Counted from the stretch's first letter, positions 1 through 7,990 are shown. The stretch is 64,000 bases of DNA from Microbacteriaceae bacterium (GCA_027491295.1 JAIXWK010000003.1:434001-498000); one strand, 5' to 3'. Translations and numbers: made by a program. The notes: generated from the letters alone by a model not told the origin.

Positions 1-67
1 TCAAGAAGGTAGAGCCCAAAAGGACTAGCAAGAGCGCACCGACACGCCTAAGGATGTATTGAATCAA
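1..67 (-). CDS. ABC transporter permease (DppB/OppB type), N-terminal fragment
   Basis: The first 22 codons of a gene leaving the left edge of the window. The TTG start at 67 gives LIQYILRRVGALLLVLLG, a short cytoplasmic basic segment followed by the first hydrophobic helix. This is the typical opening of DppB/OppB peptide permeases. An in-frame TAA lies just upstream and no ATG or GTG comes between it and the TTG, which fixes the start. The gene follows the substrate-binding protein gene on the same strand, the usual operon order. A hairpin lies between the two genes. Only the N-terminus is visible, so the substrate cannot be refined. Confidence 0.75.
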   Translation of the reverse strand, partial: MIQYILRRVGALLLVLLGSTFL

Positions 68-130
68 GACCGCACTGTCCTTAACTTTCCGTTAACTCAA
101 AAGAGTATAGCCCAATCAGGTAAATGAAAT

Positions 131-152
131 GGCCCCGTGCAAGCACGGGGCC
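131..152 (-). terminator. Hairpin between binding-protein and permease genes
   Basis: A perfect 10-bp GC-rich inverted repeat (GGCCCCGTGC, two-base loop, GCACGGGGCC). On the minus strand it is followed by an interrupted T-rich run (ATTTCATTTA). It lies 26 bp after the binding-protein stop and before the permease start. It probably acts as a partial terminator or mRNA-stabilising stem that raises binding protein relative to permease, a common arrangement in ABC operons. Confidence 0.75.
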
Positions 153-177
153 ATTCGGTTAAATCAGCTATTGCCGA

Positions 178-1965
178 TTAGTACTTCCACTCCCAGAAGT
201 TCCAGACAACCTGAGGAGATAGGGCCGATGGCTTTACGTTCTTCAGGGTCTTGTTGGCAGCGATTAGCGATGCCCACTGGAACAGAGGTAGACCGACTGC
301 ATCCTTGAAGTATTCCTTCTCGAAGGTCTCGTTTACCTTGAATGCAGCATCTGCCGAAAGGATCTCATCGCTGTGACGGGCAAGAGCCTTGTCAACAGTT
401 GGGTTGATCCAGTCGATGTAGTTCTGGGCGCGTGGTTCGCTACCAGTGCTTCCGTAGATGTTGCGCATTCCGGTGTAAACGGTCGAGGTCTGAGCCCATG
501 CGAAGAACTGAAGGTCAGACTTGTTGTTTCCAAGTTCCTGGCTCCATACTGCGGATGGCTTGCTGGTGACCTCAATGCCTGCCTTAGCAGCGGCTGCAAC
601 GATTAGCGCAGAGGTGTTCTTGCGACGCTCGTTGGTTGGACCACCCCAGTGAAGGGTTAGCTTCAATGGGTTAGTGGTCGAGTAGCCGTGCTTTGCTAGC
701 AGTGCCTTAGCCGCAGCTAGACGAGTTGCCTCTGCATCGGTGTAAGGCTTTACACCAGAGGTAGCAGACATCTTTGCGTGGCTTGGGGATGCGTTGAAGT
801 AAGGGGTGATCGAGTTCAGAACCTTAGCCGCAGGGTTAATGGTCTTCACTAGCTTGTCAACGATCTCCTGACGAGGGATGGTTAGCAACAGTGCGCGACG
901 TAGGTCGTTGGCCTTTGCTGCTGACATACCAGCCCAAGCTGGACCCTTTAGGTCAACGTCAAGGTGCTCGTAAGTTGCAGCACCGAAACCGTAAACCGTG
1001 GTGTTTGGCTGAGCTAGAAGAGAGTTGTTCAAAGCAGCAGTTGCCTGCGGAGCAATGATGTCAACCTCACCGTTTGCCAGTGCCTGACCCATAGCGGTCG
1101 AGTCTGGAATGGTGACTAGCTGGACGGTCTTGATGGTTGGCTTTGGACCAGTCTTGTATAGCGGGTTCGCTACCAAGGTCATGGACTTGCCAGGCACCGA
1201 GCTCTTGATGGTGTAAGCACCAGCAACGATCAACAGGTTAGGGTCGGTCGATTCATCAATTGGCTTGGTGTCGATGAAGTTGTAAGCAGTGTTCCATTGA
1301 GTAGCAAGAGCCTTCAGGACAGTCCAGTCCTTCTTCTTTACTGCAGTTACGAACTTAGCCTTTGCCTGACCGTCGCTCAAGGTTGGGTAAGCCAACTGAG
1401 TTAGGGCGTGAACTGGCTTGCCGATTCCGAAGAATAGCTCCCAAGCCGAGTCAAACTCGTCGAAGGTCCAGGTAACAGTAAGGCTGTCCTGAGAAATGGT
1501 TGGGAACTTGGTGATCTTCTCCATACCAGATTCTTTGGACACGTCATCCCAGTAAACACCCTTGGCCTCGTTGTCGTAGTAACCAGATGCGGTTACCCAA
1601 CCTAGTAGCAAGTCGTAGGCGTCAATTGGAGCACCGTCAGACCATACAAGTCCCTTGTTTAGCTTGGTCTCGATGGTTAGTGGCTTCTCTTTGACGATTC
1701 GGTAGGTACCGAATCCGGTCTTCTTCACTAGCTGCGACTTGTTGTCGTAGTAGTTGAAACCGTCTCCAGTTAGATAGGCAACGGTGCCGTTTTCAACCAG
1801 GTTGTGGTCGCTGTGCGACGAGTTAAGCGAGGTACGGACGTTGCTTTCCGCAATTCTCACTAGGGTGCGGTCTGCCGCACCTGCAGGAGCTACAGCTAGA
1901 CCGGAGGTGCCGAGGACACCTACAGCAGCGATAGCTACCGCGCGAATGATTCGCGAGAACTTCAT
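178..1965 (-). CDS. ABC transporter substrate-binding protein, family 5 (peptide type)
   Basis: 595-aa secreted solute-binding protein of the SBP_bac_5 (DppA/OppA) family, which captures oligopeptides or similar ligands for an ABC importer. The ATG at 1965 is preceded by a good Shine-Dalgarno (AAAGGAGAGAAAC). The longer upstream reading of the frame has no such site. Residues 1-30 form a Sec signal peptide with a basic MKFSRIIR start and an AGA cleavage site. There is no lipobox cysteine, so the protein is not an obvious lipoprotein. The mature part carries the family pattern of TVAYLTGDG near the N-terminus and LKLTLHWGG late in the protein. The next gene on this strand is a DppB-like permease. 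The 204-bp upstream gap contains a short inverted repeat. Confidence 0.85.
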   Translation of the reverse strand: MKFSRIIRAVAIAAVGVLGTSGLAVAPAGAADRTLVRIAESNVRTSLNSSHSDHNLVENGTVAYLTGDGFNYYDNKSQLVKKTGFGTYRIVKEKPLTIETKLNKGLVWSDGAPIDAYDLLLGWVTASGYYDNEAKGVYWDDVSKESGMEKITKFPTISQDSLTVTWTFDEFDSAWELFFGIGKPVHALTQLAYPTLSDGQAKAKFVTAVKKKDWTVLKALATQWNTAYNFIDTKPIDESTDPNLLIVAGAYTIKSSVPGKSMTLVANPLYKTGPKPTIKTVQLVTIPDSTAMGQALANGEVDIIAPQATAALNNSLLAQPNTTVYGFGAATYEHLDVDLKGPAWAGMSAAKANDLRRALLLTIPRQEIVDKLVKTINPAAKVLNSITPYFNASPSHAKMSATSGVKPYTDAEATRLAAAKALLAKHGYSTTNPLKLTLHWGGPTNERRKNTSALIVAAAAKAGIEVTSKPSAVWSQELGNNKSDLQFFAWAQTSTVYTGMRNIYGSTGSEPRAQNYIDWINPTVDKALARHSDEILSADAAFKVNETFEKEYFKDAVGLPLFQWASLIAANKTLKNVKPSALSPQVVWNFWEWKY

Positions 1966-2000
1966 GTTTCTCTCCTTTGAGTTAGGTACCGTTCCCCAAT

Positions 2001-2017
2001 CATTAGGAGATCTAATG
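2001..2017. repeat. Inverted repeat in the leader of the binding-protein gene
   Basis: CATTAG, five bases (gagat), CTAATG. It lies about 36 bp upstream of the binding-protein ATG in the divergent 1966-2169 gap. It could be an operator or a small RNA stem. The arms are only six bases, so the functional claim is weak. I see no convincing -35/-10 pair for the minus-strand gene. Confidence 0.35.
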
Positions 2018-2156
2018 AAGGAAACTTGTTTGACATTACACCGAAAGTTGAGGGTTTGAAAACAGAAAATGCAATTTTTAGTCACTATTTGTTGTCCGGC
2101 TATTAACCTTCGACCTGTAAACGATTTCCGCCAAGTGTCTTCTAAGCCCAGCGCAC

Positions 2157-2162
2157 TAGACT
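2157..2162 (+). promoter_or_regulatory. -10 hexamer TAGACT, leaderless start of EamA gene
   Basis: TAGACT ends seven bases before the GTG at 2170 and no Shine-Dalgarno precedes that codon. Transcription would start at or next to the GTG. No clear -35 box is seen. Confidence 0.5.
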
Positions 2163-2169
2163 CAAACAC

Positions 2170-3021
2170 GTGATTTCCCGCTCAGATAAGGCCGCGATGG
2201 CGGCCATAGTGCTATGGGCAACCTTGGCTCCAATGGGTTCGATCTTGGGCAATCTGCCACCATTTTTTGTTACCGGAACAGGCCTTCTAATTGGTTCCGT
2301 TTTGGCCTTATTTGTAAGCCGAGGTCAAATTTCCAAAATGAAAGTGCCTCCTCGCACTCTTTTGGTAGGTGTTTTTGGGCTGTTTGGCTTTCACGCGGCG
2401 CTGTTCTCAGCTCTCCAAATGGCACCTCCGGTCCAAGCGAACCTGGTCAATTACCTCTGGCCGCTGTTGATAGTGGTTTTAGCACCAATGTTTTTCCCTG
2501 GAACATCGCTGCGCCTGCGCCACGTGATTGCGGCCTTGGTTGGATTTGTAGGAGCTGCGCTCGCCATCGTGTCTGGCGGAGTGATAACCGGTGGCGGAGT
2601 TGTTGGTTACGTCTTCGCCTTCCTTGCGGCGATTATTTGGGCTTGCTATTCACTACTTACTAAGAAGCTTCCCCACTTCGATAGCTCGGCTGTCGGAGCA
2701 TTCGCTCTGGTTTCCGGAATCCTGGCCGTTATTGCGCATCTTCTGTGGGAGGCACCGGTCAGCCCAACTACCACTCAGTGGCTAATTCTTATGGCTATTG
2801 GGCTTGGGCCATTGGGTGGCGCTTTTTATCTTTGGGATCTTGCGCTCAAATCTGGAGACCCACAGCGAATTGGGCTGCTCTCTTTCCTAACCCCACTAAT
2901 TTCCACCACGCTGCTGCTATTGGTGACCGGCAAGCCGCTCACCTGGTTACTGGCTCTTGCCGGGGCGCTAATCATTGGGGCTGCTTACTATGGAAGCAGA
3001 AGTAGGGTGCAGAGTGACTGA
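2170..3021 (+). CDS. EamA/DMT-family transporter
   Basis: 283-aa integral membrane protein of the drug/metabolite transporter superfamily. It consists almost entirely of hydrophobic helices, about ten, arranged as two EamA repeats (roughly residues 8-135 and 145-275). The second repeat begins near GYVFAFLAAIIWACYSLLTK. Such carriers export amino acids, sugars or metabolites, and the substrate cannot be read from sequence. GTG is chosen as start because a TAGACT -10 hexamer sits seven bases upstream. An internal ATG at codon 10 is the alternative. It is translationally coupled to the following MFS gene, whose GTG lies within its last codons. Confidence 0.8.
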   Translation: MISRSDKAAMAAIVLWATLAPMGSILGNLPPFFVTGTGLLIGSVLALFVSRGQISKMKVPPRTLLVGVFGLFGFHAALFSALQMAPPVQANLVNYLWPLLIVVLAPMFFPGTSLRLRHVIAALVGFVGAALAIVSGGVITGGGVVGYVFAFLAAIIWACYSLLTKKLPHFDSSAVGAFALVSGILAVIAHLLWEAPVSPTTTQWLILMAIGLGPLGGAFYLWDLALKSGDPQRIGLLSFLTPLISTTLLLLVTGKPLTWLLALAGALIIGAAYYGSRSRVQSD

Positions 3022-4198
3022 GAATTTCAAAAAGCGCTCGCTTGCCCTGCCGGTCTATCTGCCATCACTGCTTTTTGAAGCTGCGCTGAGCTCGCTTCTC
3101 CCAATTCTTCCGGCAAGCGCAACCGAATACGGGGTCGATCTGGCAGCTGCCGGCGCGGTAACTGCGGCAGCAATGCTTGGAACCCTGCTCTTTGAGTTGC
3201 CGGCCTCCACGATCGTAAATCGATTGGGCGAGCGAACCTCAATGATTGTGGCGACCGTTATCGCGGCACTATTCGGATTCTTAGGATTCCTAAACCTTGG
3301 CTACTGGCCACTGTTGTTTATCGCCATGGGCTTTGGTGCGATGTTCTCACTCTTTGGTCTTTCTAGGCACTCACTGCTTGCCGCTCAGGTTCCAGTTAGT
3401 CACCGCGCCAAGGCGATGTCGCTGCTGGGTGGTTCATTTCGCGGTGGTGCAGCGCTCGGTCCAATTCTTGGCTCTTTGGCGGTGGCACAGTTCGGCACCG
3501 AAGCTGCTTATCTTGTCGCCAGCGCGCTGTGTTTGGTTGCCATGGTTGCCGTGACTTCGGTTCCCAAAAACAAACTGCATTCTCCGCCATCTGGGCAACA
3601 CGGCAATGTTTGGGAAGTTGCCAAGCGCGAGCGAGCAAAGCTTCTCACCCTCGGCATGGCTTCCGCAATCATCTCCGCAGGTAGAACAATTCGAATGATT
3701 GGCTTGCCGCTGTTGGCGATTCAGCTTGGGATTGACCCTGCAACCGCATCGCTAATCTTTGGTGTCACAGGAATTATTGACTTTGCACTGTTTTATGCAT
3801 CCGGGTTGATTATGAGCCGCTGGGGTAAGTTCTGGTCTTCTGTCCCGACACTTCTAGCCCTTGGCATCTCATACCTATTTGCATTTATGGTTACTGACCT
3901 CAGTTCATTTTGGATCCTGGCGGCCGTAACCGCCCTTGCTAGTGCCGCGAGCGCCGGCATAAACATGGTGCTGGGTGCTGACCTTGCTCCGGATGGAGCG
4001 CGCAGCGAGTTCCTAGCAGCATTTCGAATCATGACCTCTGGTGGTGTCGTGCTCGCGCCACTGATGATCACAACCCTCACCGCTCTAATAGCTCTGCCGG
4101 CAGCTCTCGCGATAACTGGGCTTTTGAATTTCTACGGAGCTTTTCTTTTCTGGAAGTACCTGCCGATTCACGCGCCAAATAAAAAGTCAATCGACTAA
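3014..4198 (+). CDS. Major facilitator superfamily transporter
   Basis: 394-aa MFS carrier with about 12 predicted membrane segments. The loop between helices 2 and 3 reads NRLGERTS, a form of the MFS GxLaDrxGrr signature, and is followed by TMs near residues 65-105. The GTG start at 3014 overlaps the upstream EamA stop and has a purine-rich stretch upstream. A longer frame beginning inside EamA is less likely. The substrate is unknown, and a drug or metabolite exporter is a reasonable guess. The last 12 bp overlap the 3' end of the Tad operon on the other strand, with no terminator between. Confidence 0.8.
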   Translation: MTENFKKRSLALPVYLPSLLFEAALSSLLPILPASATEYGVDLAAAGAVTAAAMLGTLLFELPASTIVNRLGERTSMIVATVIAALFGFLGFLNLGYWPLLFIAMGFGAMFSLFGLSRHSLLAAQVPVSHRAKAMSLLGGSFRGGAALGPILGSLAVAQFGTEAAYLVASALCLVAMVAVTSVPKNKLHSPPSGQHGNVWEVAKRERAKLLTLGMASAIISAGRTIRMIGLPLLAIQLGIDPATASLIFGVTGIIDFALFYASGLIMSRWGKFWSSVPTLLALGISYLFAFMVTDLSSFWILAAVTALASAASAGINMVLGADLAPDGARSEFLAAFRIMTSGGVVLAPLMITTLTALIALPAALAITGLLNFYGAFLFWKYLPIHAPNKKSID

Positions 4199-4570
4199 AA
4201 AACTCTCTGCACTAGCACTTTTGCAAATCATCCCGGGTAGATACCTACCTATTGGGTCCAGGTGACGGGCACAGAGCGTAAGAGATGACTTCACGCCGTT
4301 CACGTTGCTCGTCACGCTCATAACCTCAAGTTGCTCGCCACTTGGAGCATTGGTCAAAAAGACATCGACTGCACTTTCAAGTTTCTCCAAATTCGGAATG
4401 CCCTTGGTCACCGCTCGATCATGGGCATATAGCAGTGCGGAGTCTGTGACTCCCTGAATTCGGTTCTGGGCAACTAAACCAATCGCCACCGCGAATCCAC
4501 CCAGAAAAAGCGTCAGCAGTAATCCAAGGTATCCAGCTATCAGTATGGCGAGACTCCCCCGGTCGTTCAT
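4187..4570 (-). CDS. TadG-like pilus-assembly protein (last gene of Tad operon)
   Basis: 127-aa protein opening MNDRGSLAILIAGYLG, then one long hydrophobic helix (about residues 8-32) and a polar exported domain with two cysteines (near residues 101 and 117). This architecture matches the small TadG/Rv3654c-like proteins that end actinobacterial Tad loci. The ATG is chosen because it overlaps the preceding stop as ATGA. A longer upstream reading lacks the motif. The short DRGS segment before the helix resembles a class III prepilin leader, but position +5 is not glutamate. The function is inferred from position and topology. Confidence 0.65.
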   Translation of the reverse strand: MNDRGSLAILIAGYLGLLLTLFLGGFAVAIGLVAQNRIQGVTDSALLYAHDRAVTKGIPNLEKLESAVDVFLTNAPSGEQLEVMSVTSNVNGVKSSLTLCARHLDPIGRYLPGMICKSASAESFLVD

Positions 4571-4905
4571 TTGGGTAGTCCCATGGTTTGAATGGCGATT
4601 GCTTGACCGACCTGAATCTCTAACGTCACCAGGGAACAACCCAGACTGCACCAGTAGCGGTAATCGACATCCTGCACCTGCCAATCCTTTGAGAAGCGCT
4701 CAATGGCTGAGTCAAAACTCTGACTGGGCTTTTGCGGCGTGGAGAGCATGGCAAGCCTGAGCGAGTGCCTGGCAATTGACTCGGCTGCCAGCTCATTGGC
4801 TAGTTGTTGGTAGAGCCCAAGGGCGAGGCCTATTGGCATTACCAATAGCGCTGTCAGGGTGACAAGTTCGAGTGGGCTAGATCCTGATTCAGAGGATGGC
4901 TTCAT
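4567..4905 (-). CDS. TadE-like minor pilin
   Basis: 112-aa protein with one N-terminal hydrophobic helix (about residues 12-35) preceded by SESGSSPLELV. The Gly-Ser-Ser-Pro-Leu-Glu stretch fits a class III prepilin-peptidase site: cleavage after Gly with Glu at +5. This is the TadE/TadF hallmark. The remainder has two cysteines near residues 85-89 (WCSLGCS). It is embedded in the Tad operon, with overlaps of 17 bp upstream and 4 bp downstream. It is the only small protein of the operon with the canonical +5 glutamate, and so the best candidate substrate for the prepilin peptidase at 42827-43321. Confidence 0.7.
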   Translation of the reverse strand: MKPSSESGSSPLELVTLTALLVMPIGLALGLYQQLANELAAESIARHSLRLAMLSTPQKPSQSFDSAIERFSKDWQVQDVDYRYWCSLGCSLVTLEIQVGQAIAIQTMGLPK

Positions 4906-5245
4906 TCGCTGCCGAGACTTCCACGCTCACATTGGTCAGCCCCGACAGAAATCCAAGCCCGGGAAGCTGCCCTTCGACGCGATAGCCAGTAACCGCTTCA
5001 TCGGCGATCTCCACAACCCGAACCGAAACCATTGATGGAACGCGTTTTTGTATTAGACGAAGTAGGTATTCGTTCTTTGACGAAGATTTAGCTAGCGCGG
5101 CCTGCTGGGCGGAATCGATGGCGGCGTCTCTTATGACTAAGACATTTATTGCCGATAGCCCTAGCGCCAATGTGGTTAGCGTCACGGTGGTGGCGAGCGT
5201 TATTCCAGCGAGGGCAGAAATGACTGCACTTCCTCGATCGCTCAA
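4889..5245 (-). CDS. TadE/TadG-like pseudopilin
   Basis: 118-aa protein with a TTG start whose T-TGA overlaps the stop of the upstream 51-aa gene. It begins LSDRGSAVISALAG. A hydrophobic helix at residues 8-35 is followed by an alanine-rich amphipathic stretch (RDAAIDSAQQAALA) and a small beta-rich domain. This is the usual layout of Rv3655c/TadE-like proteins that help assemble the pilus at the membrane. There is no +5 glutamate. It overlaps both neighbours, which indicates strict co-translation. Confidence 0.6.
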   Translation of the reverse strand: MSDRGSAVISALAGITLATTVTLTTLALGLSAINVLVIRDAAIDSAQQAALAKSSSKNEYLLRLIQKRVPSMVSVRVVEIADEAVTGYRVEGQLPGLGFLSGLTNVSVEVSAANEAIL

Positions 5246-5397
5246 AACTTAACCACCCGGTCCATGGCCTCATCGAATACACCCTGTAGCGCTGGAGCGG
5301 CAAACGCCCAGATCACAACCACCAGCCCTGCGGTCATGAGGGTTATCAGCACCCAGCCCGGCACATCGCCACGCTCGGAGGTAAGTAGATTTTTCAT
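5242..5397 (-). CDS. 51-aa DUF4244/Flp-position small membrane protein
   Basis: A small gene starting at the ATG at 5397, with GAAAGGA six bases upstream. A second ATG at 5403 is too close to the Shine-Dalgarno. The protein is 51 aa: MKNLLTSERGDVPGWV, a single hydrophobic helix through about residue 35, then an acidic/basic tail (FDEAMDRVVKF). It occupies the place of the Flp pilin or Rv3656c-like DUF4244 gene in actinobacterial Tad loci, between tadC and the TadE-like genes. It is therefore the likely major fibre subunit or a pilin-like partner. Unlike classical Flp (G/xxxxEY), no glutamate follows the glycine at +5. Confidence 0.65.
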   Translation of the reverse strand: MKNLLTSERGDVPGWVLITLMTAGLVVVIWAFAAPALQGVFDEAMDRVVKF

Positions 5398-5411
5398 TTT
5401 CATTCCTTTCA

Positions 5412-5972
5412 TTAGTAGGTGGATTGCAGAACAGCTAGGGATGGGAATACCGCGAATAGCACTGTCACCGGCAGTATCAAAAAGATGGTTGGAACCAGCA
5501 TTTTGGTTTCGTTCTCGCCGGCCCTTTTGATAAGCCCGCGCAAGACCTGCTGTTGGGTTGATTGAGAGAGCTGGGAGATTTGGTGAGCGCTTGGGGTTCC
5601 GCGCTCAATTGAGATTTGAAGTTTTTGAGTGAACTCGATTACCTCAGCTAGTGGCATGCGCTCCGATAAAGCCTGCAGCTCTGCAATCAGATCAGCACCT
5701 AGGTCGAGGTTGTCTATCAGAAACCTAAAGTTCTGCTGCCAAACACCACTGAGTCTTGGTTCAAGCCATCGAATCGCGACAGACACGGGCAATCCGTTTT
5801 CTAGTAGCAGCCCAAAAGCCAGCGTGACATCCGCAAACTGTTTCGCCTCTTCTGAAAAATGACGCTTTGCCGACTTGGTCCGAATCCGGGCAACGAATCG
5901 CGAAAGATCTAAGCCGTTTGAAATTGCTTGCGGTGGCCTATGAGCCTGAAGCAAGCGCTCACTGAGCTCCAT
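5412..5972 (-). CDS. tadC: Tad secretion inner-membrane protein TadC
   Basis: 186-aa type II secretion F-family protein. The cytoplasmic four-helix-bundle domain spans about residues 40-150 (SEEAKQFADVTLAFGLLLENG then QKLQISIERGTPSAHQI). A C-terminal hydrophobic segment (MLVPTIFLILPVTVLFAVFPS) forms the membrane anchor. It is shorter than many TadC proteins (about 250-300 aa) because the N-terminal membrane helices are missing, as is common in actinobacterial versions. It overlaps tadB by 14 bp. With TadB it forms the platform on which the TadA ATPase works. Confidence 0.8.
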   Translation of the reverse strand: MELSERLLQAHRPPQAISNGLDLSRFVARIRTKSAKRHFSEEAKQFADVTLAFGLLLENGLPVSVAIRWLEPRLSGVWQQNFRFLIDNLDLGADLIAELQALSERMPLAEVIEFTQKLQISIERGTPSAHQISQLSQSTQQQVLRGLIKRAGENETKMLVPTIFLILPVTVLFAVFPSLAVLQSTY

Positions 5973-6723
5973 TTAGCACCCGCCCTGGAAGCGGCAGACG
6001 CCCCATACGATTCACCAGTGCGTAGGCGACCAAACTAAACGCTAATCCCAAAATCAAAATCGCAGCTCCGAGCTCGGTAGCAAATGCGGCTTTGTTTTGT
6101 GGCAGTTGAACCAGCACCAGTGCAACTAACCACGGAGCAAGCAGGGCCAGTTTTGCGCTCGATGAAACCCAGCCCTGTTTGGCTTGGAGCTGGGATATCT
6201 CCCCCTGTTCTTTTCTAACCTGGACCGCTGCCCGCTGGTAGGTCACGGCCATGCCGTGACCGCCAAGTTCGGAGTCGAGTTCAATCAGCAGCGCCAACAG
6301 ATCGGCATATCGATTGGAGAACTGCAGCCGCAACTGCGGCATCAACCGATCCAGTTCATATCCCGAGTCATAAAGACCAAGCAGGTTGGCAAACTCCTTC
6401 CTCAGCGCTAAAGGCCCCTGCGCGGCGAGATAGTCCAACTGCTCCCTGAATCCAAGCCCACTGATGCTTGCGGACTGGAAGCTGTCAAAAACCTGCGGCC
6501 AGCAGGCATCAAACGCCCGTTGTCGAGCCTCGGCTTTCAACCGAAGCACCTCAATTGCAAGGGCCAGCGTCAATAGGGCAAGACAAAGCCCAAGACCCCA
6601 GACTCCGCTGACTAGGTATCCCGCAAGTCCAACTGCCAGAGAACTGGCCAGGATCACGAATCCCACTTGATTGACTCTCGCTGACAATCCAGCCTTCTCG
6701 ATCAGCTCGCTATAGAACCGCAT
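5959..6723 (-). CDS. tadB: Tad secretion inner-membrane protein TadB
   Basis: 254-aa T2SF-family platform protein. N-terminal membrane helices lie at about 20-60. The conserved cytoplasmic domain spans about 70-190 and includes DELGGHGMAV-like helices and the basic segment RAAVQVRKEQGEI. Two C-terminal membrane helices follow at about 190-240. It overlaps tadA by 14 bp and tadC by 14 bp, so the three are one translation unit. The role as assembly platform for the Tad/Flp fibre is established for the family. Confidence 0.8.
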   Translation of the reverse strand: MRFYSELIEKAGLSARVNQVGFVILASSLAVGLAGYLVSGVWGLGLCLALLTLALAIEVLRLKAEARQRAFDACWPQVFDSFQSASISGLGFREQLDYLAAQGPLALRKEFANLLGLYDSGYELDRLMPQLRLQFSNRYADLLALLIELDSELGGHGMAVTYQRAAVQVRKEQGEISQLQAKQGWVSSSAKLALLAPWLVALVLVQLPQNKAAFATELGAAILILGLAFSLVAYALVNRMGRLPLPGRVLNGAQ

Positions 6724-7762
6724 CGCTCACCTCCAAAATCTCGGAGACGATGCGTCTGCCATCCGGCAGTCGTTTGCAAAAAACCACCAGGTCAAATGCA
6801 CCCAGCACGGTTGGACGTAGGAATTTGTCGGTGATGTTCTCGCCAGCTAAAAGGGGCAAGGTCAAAAGCTTCTGCAGCGCAGCGCTTGCAGAATCCGCGT
6901 GCAAGGTGCAGAGGCCTGGAATGCCGGAATTCAGGGCGACCAACATATCCAGTGCCTCTGCACCTCTCACCTCGCCAATCACCAAGCGTGAAGGCCGCAT
7001 GCGAAGTGACTGTTTCACTAATTCACGAAGACCTATTTCTCTGGTGCCCTCGGCACTTGCCGGTCGCACCTGCATAGCCACCCAGTCGTCGTGCTCAATT
7101 GCTAGTTCAAAGGTGTCCTCGCAGGAGATCAATCGCTCTTGGGGTTCGAGTTCGGCCAAAAGCGCAGTCATCATGGTGGTCTTGCCAGCCTGGGTGGCAC
7201 CGGCAATCAAGATGCTTTGCTGTGCCTTCATCGCGGATTCGAGCTTTTTGCGCTGCGCGGGCTTTAGCGTCCCCAGCCGCTCGAGCTCCAAAAGTGTGAT
7301 TCGACCCGAGCGAAACTTACGAATATTTATTGCCCAGCTATCTCTGGTGAGCTCTGGGATCACAACGTGCAGTCTTGAGCCATCGGGCAAATTTGCGTCC
7401 ACATAAGGGGTTAGGCGATCAACCCTTCTCCCGGAGTGCGCGAGCATGCGCAGCGTGATGTTTCTAATTTGGGGGGCTGTGAGATCGAGGTCAACAACAT
7501 GGTGTTTATCGGAATAGTAATGAATCTGACCGGGGCGATTGATCCAGATTTCCTCAATTCCCGGGTCGTCTAGGAAGGGTTGCAGCACTCCAAATCCTGC
7601 CAACTCTTGCTTTGCTAATGCCTGCAGTTCGGACTCGTCAATTGGACCGGGAGCTCGCTCTGCAAGCTCGTCGACCGCCTTGGAAATAGCGCTTTCCAAA
7701 GCGACTTTGTTTGACACCGCGAGGCTTCTTGCCCGCTGCACCAATTCACCAAGCATCGACAT
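6710..7762 (-). CDS. tadA: Tad/CpaF-type secretion ATPase TadA
   Basis: 350-aa CpaF/VirB11-family hexameric ATPase that powers pilus assembly on the cytoplasmic side. An N-terminal helical domain is followed by DPGIEEIWIN (near residues 66-75), typical of CpaF. Walker A is GATQAGKTT at about 188-196, the Asp box is around SCEDTFEL, and Walker B is in RLVIGEVRGAEA, with a conserved His in LCTLHADS. The ATG at 7762 is preferred: AAAACT lies six bases before it, matching the leaderless pattern seen elsewhere, and no Shine-Dalgarno is present. The TTG at 7786 is an alternative. It is the first gene of the Tad operon. No tadZ/ssd gene precedes it; a tRNA gene lies there instead. Confidence 0.88.
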   Translation of the reverse strand: MSMLGELVQRARSLAVSNKVALESAISKAVDELAERAPGPIDESELQALAKQELAGFGVLQPFLDDPGIEEIWINRPGQIHYYSDKHHVVDLDLTAPQIRNITLRMLAHSGRRVDRLTPYVDANLPDGSRLHVVIPELTRDSWAINIRKFRSGRITLLELERLGTLKPAQRKKLESAMKAQQSILIAGATQAGKTTMMTALLAELEPQERLISCEDTFELAIEHDDWVAMQVRPASAEGTREIGLRELVKQSLRMRPSRLVIGEVRGAEALDMLVALNSGIPGLCTLHADSASAALQKLLTLPLLAGENITDKFLRPTVLGAFDLVVFCKRLPDGRRIVSEILEVSDAVL

Positions 7763-7768
7763 GGTGGA

Positions 7769-7774
7769 AGTTTT
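7769..7774 (-). promoter_or_regulatory. Possible -10 (AAAACT) of the Tad operon
   Basis: On the minus strand AAAACT is followed by six bases and then the tadA ATG. The A at position 2 and T at position 6 match the other leaderless promoters, but the first base is not T and no -35 is visible. Confidence 0.3.
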
Positions 7775-7844
7775 CCAAGCGTTCAATATTCGTGCTTGGG
7801 GTTTTCCACAGCACTAAAAATCCGCTAAGCTATCTCAGTTCTAT

Positions 7845-7926
7845 GCGGGTGTGGCGAAATTGGCAGACGCACCAGATTTAGGTTCTGGCGCCGAGAGGCG
7901 TGGGGGTTCAAGTCCCTTCACCCGCA
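7845..7926 (+). tRNA. tRNA-Leu, anticodon UAG
   Basis: 82-nt class II tRNA. Acceptor GCGGGTG pairs with CACCCGC, and the discriminator is A. The anticodon stem CCAGA/TCTGG encloses loop TTTAGGT with anticodon TAG, which decodes CUA/CUN leucine codons. A long variable arm (CGCCGAGAGGCGT) is present, as expected for leucine tRNAs. The T-arm contains GGTTCAAGTCC. CCA is not encoded. It is followed by a strong terminator. A possible -10 (TAAGCT) lies at 7826-7831. Confidence 0.97.
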
Positions 7927-7930
7927 CAAG

Positions 7931-7967
7931 AAAAAACCCTGAGATTACTCTCGGGTTTTTTCTTTTT
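7931..7967. terminator. Bidirectional rho-independent terminator
   Basis: AAAAAACCC-t-GAGA ... TCTC-GGGTTTTTT stem with a T-run (TTTTTTCTTTTT) on the plus strand and an equivalent run on the minus strand. It lies between the convergent tRNA-Leu gene and the GNAT gene, so it can end transcription from both sides. It is the clearest intrinsic terminator in the window. Confidence 0.9.
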
Positions 7968-7990
7968 GATGGAGCTATCCTCCGAAGCGC

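Noticed and set aside
6750-7406. 218-codon open frame opposite tadA
   Set aside because: Low-complexity Ser/Arg/Ala composition with no family. tadA on the other strand has full Walker motifs.
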